64,000 nt of DNA from an uncultured Ferrovibrio sp. (lineage in GTDB: Bacteria > Pseudomonadota > Alphaproteobacteria > Ferrovibrionales > Ferrovibrionaceae): positions 1-64,000 of the forward strand of contig NZ_CALGPC010000010.1 in the NCBI RefSeq assembly GCF_937960835.1. The letters are read 5' to 3'. Numbering within the stretch: the stretch's first letter is position 1; each line of letters begins with the position of its first letter. The notes below the pieces were generated by a model. The model searched no databases. It worked only from the letters and a program-made list of their open reading frames with translations, and was not told the DNA's origin. A program made the position numbers and the translations under genes. Below, in pieces: positions 53,884 through 60,517 of this stretch.

Positions 53884-54992
53884 TTCATCCTCTCTTTGGC
53901 TCGCCGTACCAGCGCTCGAACCTCTTCCCGCACCGGACCGTGATGAGGCCGGTCCGCCAGACTTAGAAACCAATGATCCGGCGGATTACGGCCGGCGCTG
54001 CGGTTCCAGCTCAGAGCCCGCAGCAGGCTTTCCGCCGACGACGGCAGACGATCCGGTATCTCCAGCCCGTTCAGGTGCGCCCAAACGCCGGTCCAGCATC
54101 GCGCCACCGACCAGGGATTATACCCGCCGCCTCCCAGCACCAACAGGCGTGGCGCCAGGCCTTTCAGCATTCCCACGGCGCTCCACAGCGCGCCATTGGA
54201 AAGCTGCTGCCTGCCAAGAGGATCGTCGGCCAAAGCATCGGCGCCGCATTGAATGACCATGGCGTCAGGCCGGAAGCTTTCCGCCAGCGGTCCAACGGCC
54301 TCCTCCATCAGCGCCGCCATTTCGTCATCGATCATGCCGGGGGGGACCGGGAGGTTAAACAGATTGCCCGCTCCCTCTTCGTCCAGCCGCCCCGAATGGG
54401 GCCAGCGGCCGTCCTCGTGGATCGAGACGACTAGCACACGCGGATCGTTCTGGAAGGCATCGGCCACGCCGTCGCCATGATGCACATCGAGATCGATGTA
54501 AGCGACCCGGCTCAGTCCGGCATCGAGCATGCGCAAAATGGCCAGGACCGGGTCGTTGAAATAGCAGAACCCCGAAGCCCGCGCTGGCTGTCCATGATGC
54601 GTGCCGCCGCCCGGGTTATAGACGATGCCGCCAGCCTCCAGCAGATGCCCGACAGCCATCAGGCTGCCGCCGACACCCGTTGCGGGCCGGCGAAACATGG
54701 TCCCGTAGATCGGATTGCCGCCACGCCCCAGATTGTAGCGTTCGGACAGTTCCGCACTGATCGTCAGGTCACGCTCGGCAGTCTGCACGGCGGCGATATA
54801 GTCTTCGCGATGAAAACGCTGCAACTGCTCAGGCGTGGCCGGGCGGCTTTCACGATAACGATCTGGATTCAGCCAGCCCAACGCCTGCACTAAGTCCATG
54901 ACCGTCGAGACGCGCGGGATCGACAGCGGATGTTTGCCGCCCAGCGAAGAATGGCGATAGATCGCATTACCGATGAAAAGCGGCGCACCCAT
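53880..54992 (-). CDS. Histone deacetylase family protein
   Basis: About 370 residues. The class II-like deacetylase fold shows PRVSTVMDLVQALG, GGTHHGQPARASGFCYFNDPVLAI, the zinc region YIDLDVHHGDGVADAFQNDPRVLVVSIHEDGRWPHSG and IQCGADALADDPLG. Bacterial members act on acetylpolyamines, acetoin utilisation (AcuC) or other acylated compounds; which applies here is unknown. The ATG at 54992 is used; the frame continues upstream through the TPP riboswitch on the other strand and is not credible there. Confidence 0.9.
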   Translation of the reverse strand: MGAPLFIGNAIYRHSSLGGKHPLSIPRVSTVMDLVQALGWLNPDRYRESRPATPEQLQRFHREDYIAAVQTAERDLTISAELSERYNLGRGGNPIYGTMFRRPATGVGGSLMAVGHLLEAGGIVYNPGGGTHHGQPARASGFCYFNDPVLAILRMLDAGLSRVAYIDLDVHHGDGVADAFQNDPRVLVVSIHEDGRWPHSGRLDEEGAGNLFNLPVPPGMIDDEMAALMEEAVGPLAESFRPDAMVIQCGADALADDPLGRQQLSNGALWSAVGMLKGLAPRLLVLGGGGYNPWSVARCWTGVWAHLNGLEIPDRLPSSAESLLRALSWNRSAGRNPPDHWFLSLADRPHHGPVREEVRALVRRAKERMK

Positions 54993-55021
54993 AGCGCAAA
55001 AATCTAGACAATCCCTGGGGC

Positions 55022-55049
55022 TTAACAAGTACCGCTCAACCTCTATAAT
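55022..55049 (+). promoter_or_regulatory. Sigma-70-type promoter for the thiamine-related operon
   Basis: A -35 box TTAACA (five of six consensus) and a perfect -10 box TATAAT are separated by 16 bases. The expected start site near 55056 would place the TPP riboswitch at the very 5' end of the transcript. Confidence 0.75.
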
Positions 55050-55061
55050 AGCGGCCTGCCT

Positions 55062-55150
55062 CTGAGGGGGAGCCGATGGGCGGCTGAGAGGTCCGGATTG
55101 GCCGGACGACCCCTCGAACCTGATCCGGTTGATACCGGCGTAGGGATCAG
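55062..55150 (+). ncRNA. TPP riboswitch (THI element)
   Basis: The conserved THI core is complete: GAGGGGGAGCC, then CTGAGAGG, a variable hairpin CCGGATTGGCCGG, then ACCCCTCGAACCTGATC, CGGTTGATACCGGCGTAGGGA. P1 is formed by CTGA (55062-55065) and TCAG (55147-55150). The 3' TAGGGA is nine bases upstream of the thiZ GTG and would serve as its ribosome site, so TPP binding should block translation initiation. Confidence 0.95.
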
Positions 55151-55154
55151 CGGC

Positions 55155-55913
55155 GTGCATCTCGATCTGGCTTCCATCCAATCGCCCTCCTCGTTTCGCA
55201 GCTTTCAGCTCCGCGGCGATGGCTTTTCCTATGGCCGCGGTCAGGTACTGGCGCCGTTCAGCATCGACGTGGCGGTGGGCGAGATCGTCGCCATCCTCGG
55301 CCCCAGCGGCAGCGGGAAAAGCACGCTTCTGAAGCTGCTGGCCGGTCTGCTGCCCTCTGCATCCCAGCCGCCGGGCCAGCTACCAAGTCTGGCAGGTCAG
55401 ATTGCGTGGATGGCCCAGCAGGATCTGCTGCTCCCCTGGCTGTCCATTCGGGAGAACGTACTGCTCGGCGCGCGTCTGCGTGGCGAGGCGGCGGATCGCA
55501 CGCGGGCAGAAGCACTGCTGGAGCGCCTGGGGCTCGGTGCATGGCAGGACAGCCGGCCGGCCGCACTCTCCGGCGGCATGCGGCAGCGGGCTGCTCTCGC
55601 CCGGACCCTGATGGAGGATCATCCGCTGATCCTCATGGACGAGCCCTTTTCAGCCCTAGACCCGGTGACGCGGGAGGATATGCAGGATCTTGCCAGCACC
55701 ATGCTGGCAGATCGTGCAGTGCTGCTGGTTACCCATGATCCCGCCGAAGCCTGTCATATGGCTGACCGCATATATGTGCTGTCCGGCCGACCAGCATCCC
55801 TAAATCTGGTCGCCACGCTCGCTCTGCCTAAACCACGTGATCCGCTTTCCACACCGGTGCTGCCGCATCTGCGCGCGTTGCAGAATGCCCTCCGGGAGGC
55901 TCACCCCAGATGA
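55155..55913 (+). CDS. thiZ: ABC transporter ATP-binding protein, thiamine precursor import
   Basis: About 252 residues. Walker A GPSGSGKST, Q-loop WMAQQDLLLPWLS, signature LSGGMRQRAALARTL and Walker B LILMDEPFSALD. It belongs to the SsuB/TauB/ThiZ group. GTG at 55155 follows the TPP riboswitch immediately and overlaps the permease gene by four bases at its end. Context assigns it to pyrimidine (HMP-type) import under thiamine control. Confidence 0.92.
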   Translation: MHLDLASIQSPSSFRSFQLRGDGFSYGRGQVLAPFSIDVAVGEIVAILGPSGSGKSTLLKLLAGLLPSASQPPGQLPSLAGQIAWMAQQDLLLPWLSIRENVLLGARLRGEAADRTRAEALLERLGLGAWQDSRPAALSGGMRQRAALARTLMEDHPLILMDEPFSALDPVTREDMQDLASTMLADRAVLLVTHDPAEACHMADRIYVLSGRPASLNLVATLALPKPRDPLSTPVLPHLRALQNALREAHPR

Positions 55914-56689
55914 TGGCTCGATCCCGGTTCATTCGGTCGCTGATCACCCTGGCGGGGCTGCTCCTCGCCTGGGATCTCGTTGTGCGCCTCCTCGATCTTC
56001 CCGCCTATATCCTTCCGCCGCCCCATCGGGTCACAATGACCATTGTCTCTCGCTTCGATCTTCTTTTGTCGGAAGCGGCAGTCACCGTGGCGGAAATGCT
56101 GCTCGGGCTGATTTTCGGCGCCTGGCTGGGCGCGGCAGCCGCCCTTGGACTTCTGCTTTCGCCGGGAGCGCGACGGTGGCTGCTGCCCATCATCATTGCC
56201 AGTCAGGCCATCCCGGTCTTTGCGCTGGCGCCCTTATTGGTGCTGTGGTTCGGCTATGGGCTGCCGTCCAAGGTGATCATGGCGATGATCATCATCTTCT
56301 TTCCCGTGACCGCCACCCTCTACGACGGCCTGCGCCGCACCGAGCCGGGCTGGCTTGACCTCGCTCATGTCATGACCGGCGGTGACAATCGACACCGCTA
56401 TCGCATCTTGCTGCGCATCCGCCTGATGGCCGCGTTGCCTGCCTTTGCCAGCGGCCTGAAAGTGGCGGCGGCGGTTGCCCCCATCGGCGCCGTCATCGGC
56501 GAATGGGTCGGCGCAAGTGCCGGTCTTGGCTTCCTGATGCTGCAGGCGAATGCACGCGTGCAGATCGATCTGATGTTCGCCGCACTGATCGTCTTGGCGA
56601 TCTGCGCCGTGAGTTTGTATGCCGCTGTCGATGCTTTATCGCGGCGCCTGCTGCCATGGCAGGCGGATACCCAAGCCCTGTCCAATTAG
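55910..56689 (+). CDS. thiX: ABC transporter permease, thiamine precursor import
   Basis: 259 residues with about six membrane segments. SsuC/TauC-type permease: LAWDLVVRLLDLPAYILPPPHRV near the N-terminus, and the coupling loop VMTGGDNRHRYRILLRIRLMAALPAFASGLKVAAAVAPIGAVIGEW. It overlaps thiZ by four bases; thiY follows closely. Together they form a ThiXYZ importer, known in Bacillus to carry formylaminopyrimidine, a thiamine salvage precursor. Confidence 0.9.
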   Translation: MMARSRFIRSLITLAGLLLAWDLVVRLLDLPAYILPPPHRVTMTIVSRFDLLLSEAAVTVAEMLLGLIFGAWLGAAAALGLLLSPGARRWLLPIIIASQAIPVFALAPLLVLWFGYGLPSKVIMAMIIIFFPVTATLYDGLRRTEPGWLDLAHVMTGGDNRHRYRILLRIRLMAALPAFASGLKVAAAVAPIGAVIGEWVGASAGLGFLMLQANARVQIDLMFAALIVLAICAVSLYAAVDALSRRLLPWQADTQALSN

Positions 56690-56704
56690 AGGATGAGAGA
56701 CGCA

Positions 56705-57646
56705 ATGTCGAAACTGATCAACGCCCTCGTCATCGCTGCAATGATTGGTGCGGCCTCCGCAGCGCAGGCCCATGACAAGCTGACGATCATGCTGGACTGG
56801 TTTGTCAATCCGGATCATGCGCCGCTGGTGGTGGCCAAGAATGCTGGCATCTTCGATCGCCACGAATTGCTGGTCGATCTCGTGCCACCGGCCGATCCGA
56901 ACGATCCGCCGAAACTGGTGGCGGCCGGCAAGGCTGATGCGGCGATCTCCTATCAGCCGCAGCTTCATGTTCAGATCGCGCAAGGCTTGCCGTTGCGCCG
57001 GATCGGAACCCTTGTGGCGACGCCGCTGAACAGCCTTGTGGTGCTGCGCGACGGTCCGGTTAAAACGATCGGCGACCTGAAGGGCAAGACGATCGGCTAT
57101 TCGGTTGGCGGCTTCGAGGACGCACTGCTCAAGACGATGCTGGAGCAATATGGCCTGCAGCTCTCGGACGTCAAACTGGTGAATGTGAATTTCGCGCTGT
57201 CGCCCTCCATTTTTGCCGGTAAGGTCGATGGCACGATTGGCGCGTTTCGCAATTTCGAACTGAACCAGATGGACATTGCGGGCAAGCCCGGCCGGGCGTT
57301 CTACCCTGAGGAATACGGCGTGCCGCTCTATGACGAACTCATCATCGTCGCGCATCAAGACAACCTGAAAGACCAGCGCCTCGTGCGCCTGCTTGATGCG
57401 TTGGAAGAGGCTGTGGCTTATCTGCACAATCAGCCAGAGGCGAGCTGGAAGCATTTCATCAAGGGCAACGCGTCATTGGACGATGAGCTCAACAGGCGGG
57501 CCTGGAAAGACACCCTGCCTCGTTTCGCCCAATCACCACGCGCGCTCGATAGCCGGCGCTACAGTCGCTTTGCGGATTATCTCGCCAAGCAAGGGCTGAT
57601 CCCGAAAGCTCTGCCAACGGAGAATTACGCCGTCGAGCTGCGCTGA
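56705..57646 (+). CDS. thiY: NMT1/THI5-type substrate-binding protein (ThiY-like)
   Basis: About 313 residues. Signal peptide MSKLINALVIAAMIGAASAAQA, then KLTIMLDWFVNPDHAPLVVAKNAGIF, the NMT1-domain signature, followed by a GKADAAISYQPQLHVQIAQGLPLRRIGTL segment and GKTIGYSVGGFEDALLKTML. The family binds pyrimidine intermediates of thiamine biosynthesis; ligand is inferred from context. ATG at 56705 chosen; another ATG four codons upstream lies too near the GAGG. Confidence 0.92.
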   Translation: MSKLINALVIAAMIGAASAAQAHDKLTIMLDWFVNPDHAPLVVAKNAGIFDRHELLVDLVPPADPNDPPKLVAAGKADAAISYQPQLHVQIAQGLPLRRIGTLVATPLNSLVVLRDGPVKTIGDLKGKTIGYSVGGFEDALLKTMLEQYGLQLSDVKLVNVNFALSPSIFAGKVDGTIGAFRNFELNQMDIAGKPGRAFYPEEYGVPLYDELIIVAHQDNLKDQRLVRLLDALEEAVAYLHNQPEASWKHFIKGNASLDDELNRRAWKDTLPRFAQSPRALDSRRYSRFADYLAKQGLIPKALPTENYAVELR

Positions 57647-57683
57647 TCGCTCCTTAGATCAGACAACGAGACCAGACAAAAAA

Positions 57684-57712
57684 AACGCCGGCGCATATCC
57701 TGCGCCGGCGTT
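57684..57712 (-). terminator. Rho-independent terminator of the cold-shock gene
   Basis: A perfect twelve-base stem AACGCCGGCGCA / TGCGCCGGCGTT with a five-base loop. On the minus strand an eight-T run (counting the last stem base pairs) follows, so it ends the cold-shock transcript. On the plus strand it lies after thiY but no T-run follows. Confidence 0.9.
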
Positions 57713-57736
57713 CAAAAACTGCCGATACGGCGTCGT

Positions 57737-58351
57737 TTAGTCGACGCGGATTTCAGCGACTTGCGGTCCCTTGGGACCCTGACCGATGCGAACGCGGACC
57801 GACTGGCCCGGCTGCAGCTCGTTAATACCTTCGCGGCGCAGCACTTCCATATGCACGAAGATGTCCTGCTGGCCATCGCCGCGGGAGACAAAGCCGTAGC
57901 CTTTCACCGCGTTGAACCACTTCACCTTCGCTTCGAAGAAGTCGCCTTGCGCTGTCACTGAGGGAAAACGAGGGCCTCGATCGCCACCGCCGAAACCGCC
58001 GCCAAAACCACCGCGATCACCACCGAAACGGGGCGGACGCGGCGGACGCGGGCCGCCCAGGCCGCCCCCCATTCCACCGGGACCCCGGGCTGCCGGTGAC
58101 GCCGTACTGGTATCGACTGATAGCACCCGAACTGCCTGCATGCCTTTGGGCCGCCGCGCGACCTCTAGCAACAGCGTTGAGCCTTCCTCGATGCTTTCGT
58201 AACCGGCCTGCCGCAAGCAGGAAAGATGCAGGAACACGTCACCGGAGTTGTCGTCGGGACTGACGAAACCAAAACCTTTGACGGCGTTGAACCACTTTAC
58301 CTTACCGGAAACCTGAATGATTTCCGTCTCACCGAAGCCCCCTTGATCCAC
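57737..58351 (-). CDS. Protein with two cold-shock domains
   Basis: 204 residues. Domain 1 (residues 13-78) contains SGKVKWFNAVKGFGFVSPDDNSGDVFLHLS; domain 2 (136-204) contains KVKWFNAVKGYGFVSRGDGQQDIFVHME. RNP1 and RNP2 aromatic residues are present in both. The linker is rich in Gly, Arg and Pro with RGG-like units (GGDRGGFGGGFGGGDRG). It probably binds single-stranded RNA or DNA as a chaperone. GTG start with GAAGGA upstream. Strong terminator downstream. Confidence 0.95.
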   Translation of the reverse strand: MDQGGFGETEIIQVSGKVKWFNAVKGFGFVSPDDNSGDVFLHLSCLRQAGYESIEEGSTLLLEVARRPKGMQAVRVLSVDTSTASPAARGPGGMGGGLGGPRPPRPPRFGGDRGGFGGGFGGGDRGPRFPSVTAQGDFFEAKVKWFNAVKGYGFVSRGDGQQDIFVHMEVLRREGINELQPGQSVRVRIGQGPKGPQVAEIRVD

Positions 58352-58472
58352 TCTTTTAATCCTTCAGTAGCCGAACTAGGGCTTTAAGCGTAACACCTTT
58401 TCCAGATGCTGCCAAAGCGATTCTAGAGGGGCGTCCGCGGCTTAGCCCGGTCTATGAAAGTTGAGTGAGGGA

Positions 58473-59177
58473 TTAATCAATGCGCCGCTTCGGCCGCCAG
58501 CGGGTGACGGAGCGGCCATCGGCGGTAAAGCGGACTTCCTGACTATCCGGCGGCGCAGCACGCAGATGGCCCACGGCTTCAGCAACCGAGGCGGTAGTCC
58601 GGTTCGGTGATTTTATCGGCTGACCACGCATGGCTTTGGTCAGAGGATGGACAGATCCGCCCGCATGCTGAGCAATTTTGGCCCGCACCTCTTCTTCGAA
58701 AGGCGGCAGGTCGACGCGGGCACGGCTGACGGCAGCCGGCACGCTGGGCTTGACCGTGGCCTTGCTGACATGGCGGTGGTTTTCAACCGCGATTTCGCTG
58801 CCCGGACCATTCTCCTGTGCCTTGCGCCAGGCGGGGTCGCCGATGACGAGTTTATGCAGGGCAATGGCCGGCAGAGCGCCAAAGCGCTTCCAAAACCCCT
58901 CCAGGAAGGATTCGGCCGTCTCGCTGAGCGTCGGCGTCCACGGATTTTCGATTCCGGCCTGAAACACGAGGTCGAGCGTCGGTTCGATGGGGCCGTCATC
59001 GCCCACAAGGAACGTCGCTGGCATCAGCTTGGCGCCGTCCCGCGCAATCGCATAATGGGCCTGGGCAAGGTACAGAAGCCACCGCAGCTTCGGCAAAGAC
59101 ATGGCAATCCGTTCGGACGCCGCCCTCTCCAGCAGCCAGAAGCTGACATCGATACCCGATCTTGTGGCGGGGACCAT
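58473..59177 (-). CDS. Panacea/DUF4065-like protein with C-terminal extension
   Basis: About 234 residues. Residues 5-110 resemble the Panacea (DUF4065, SocA/GepA-type) domain: GIDVSFWLLERAASERIAMSLPKLRWLLYLAQAHYAIA, then a DDGPIEPTLDLVFQ segment in place of the usual GPVxPxVY. The rest is Pro/Ala-rich and basic, ending SVTRWRPKRRID. Panacea proteins are antitoxins or proteolysis adaptors elsewhere; no toxin gene adjoins. ATG at 59177 has GGGGG close upstream. Assignment is by motif only. Confidence 0.7.
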   Translation of the reverse strand: MVPATRSGIDVSFWLLERAASERIAMSLPKLRWLLYLAQAHYAIARDGAKLMPATFLVGDDGPIEPTLDLVFQAGIENPWTPTLSETAESFLEGFWKRFGALPAIALHKLVIGDPAWRKAQENGPGSEIAVENHRHVSKATVKPSVPAAVSRARVDLPPFEEEVRAKIAQHAGGSVHPLTKAMRGQPIKSPNRTTASVAEAVGHLRAAPPDSQEVRFTADGRSVTRWRPKRRID

Positions 59178-59283
59178 ATTCCCCCATGACCTCGCGTGAA
59201 ACCTGAAACTGGTTATCGTCAAGCTAGGGGGTTAATCTTAACAGGTCGTGAATCGTTTTTCTCTGTGATTCTGGAGATTTTCC

Positions 59284-59940
59284 ATGGAACTGACCGGCGA
59301 ACAGCTTATTCCCGCTTCGCGTGACAAGGTCTGGGCGGCGCTAAACGACCCCGAGATCCTTCGCCAGTGCATCGCCGGCTGCGAGTCCGTGACCAAGAAT
59401 TCGGATACGGACTTTGAGGCCGTCGTCCAGGTCAAGGTCGGCCCGGTCAAGGCCAAGTTCAAGGGCAAGGTCGCGCTTACCGATCTTGATCCACCGAATA
59501 GCTGCACCATCAGCGGCGAAGCCCAGGGTGGCGTTGCGGCAGGCTTCGGCAAGGGCAACGCCAAGGTCCAGCTTACCGACGCTGAGGCTGGCGCCACCCG
59601 TCTCACCTATGCTGTACATGCCCAGGTCGGCGGCAAACTGGCTCAGATTGGCGCCCGACTGATCGACGGCGTCGCCGCGAAAATGGCTGAGGATTTCTTC
59701 GCCAAGTTCAACACCATCGTTGGCGAGCTGCCAGCACCGCAGTCGGCAGAAGCAGCCCCGGCCGCTGCCGAAGCGCCCCCAGCCGAACCGCAACCCGCTG
59801 GTGCCACTCAGCCAGAGATGCTTTCGGCCACGCCGCCGTCACAGCTTCCCTCGGTATCCAAAGGAATACCGAGTTGGCTATGGATCATTGCGCTCATCAT
59901 CATCGTGGGCGCAGTAACGTTCCTGGTGCTGCGTAGCTGA
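59284..59940 (+). CDS. coxG: CoxG-like SRPBCC protein with C-terminal membrane anchor
   Basis: 218 residues. Residues 1-145 are a CoxG (SRPBCC) domain: MELTGEQLIPASRDKVWAALNDPEILRQCIAGCES, VGPVKAKFKGKVALTDLDPP, GKGNAKVQLTDAEAGATRLTYAVHAQVGGKLAQIGARLIDG. A Pro/Ala linker leads to one transmembrane helix (WLWIIALIIIVGAVTFLVL). In CO oxidisers CoxG recruits CO dehydrogenase to the membrane; the coxSLM genes lie just downstream, supporting that role. Confidence 0.93.
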   Translation: MELTGEQLIPASRDKVWAALNDPEILRQCIAGCESVTKNSDTDFEAVVQVKVGPVKAKFKGKVALTDLDPPNSCTISGEAQGGVAAGFGKGNAKVQLTDAEAGATRLTYAVHAQVGGKLAQIGARLIDGVAAKMAEDFFAKFNTIVGELPAPQSAEAAPAAAEAPPAEPQPAGATQPEMLSATPPSQLPSVSKGIPSWLWIIALIIIVGAVTFLVLRS

Positions 59941-60042
59941 CCTTGCCGAAATGATTCTTGACGCCTTTCACAGGTTTCGCCCACTCTGTTGTCTGGTAAG
60001 GCGCGTGCAACGCCCTGCTCTGCGCTCTTAGGGAGGAAAGAT

Positions 60043-60513
60043 ATGACCATTTCCGTGACGATGACCGTCAACGGCCAGTCTGTTACGCGCGAAGTCGAGC
60101 CGCGCACTCTTCTGGTCCAGTTCCTCAGAGAACATCTCGGCCTGACCGGTACCCATATTGGCTGCGATACCAGCCAGTGCGGCGCCTGCGTCGTCCATGT
60201 GGACGGCCGCAGCGTGAAGTCCTGCACCATCCTCGCAGCCCAGGCGCAGGGCGCGAATGTCACCACGATCGAAGGTCTGGCCGCCAACGGCCAGCTGCAT
60301 CCGATGCAAGAAGCCTTCCGTGAGCACCATGCGCTACAATGCGGCTTCTGCACGCCGGGCATGATCATGAGCGCCATCGACCTGGTGCAGCGCAATCCAA
60401 ACCCCAGCGAAGAAACCGTCCGTCACGAGCTGGAGGGTAACCTCTGCCGCTGCACGGGCTACCACAACATTGTCAAGGCCGTGATGGCCGGGGCGCAAGC
60501 AATGCGGGGGTAA
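60043..60513 (+). CDS. coxS: CO-dehydrogenase-like molybdenum hydroxylase, [2Fe-2S] small subunit
   Basis: 156 residues. Two cluster-binding sets: C41, C46, C49 and C61 (GCDTSQCGACVVHVDGRSVKSC) for the ferredoxin-type centre, and the C-terminal CGFCTPGM and NLCRCTGY for the proximal centre. It passes electrons from the molybdenum site to FAD. ATG at 60043 follows GGGAGG; coxL starts four bases after its stop. Confidence 0.95.
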   Translation: MTISVTMTVNGQSVTREVEPRTLLVQFLREHLGLTGTHIGCDTSQCGACVVHVDGRSVKSCTILAAQAQGANVTTIEGLAANGQLHPMQEAFREHHALQCGFCTPGMIMSAIDLVQRNPNPSEETVRHELEGNLCRCTGYHNIVKAVMAGAQAMRG

Positions 60514-60517
60514 CGCC

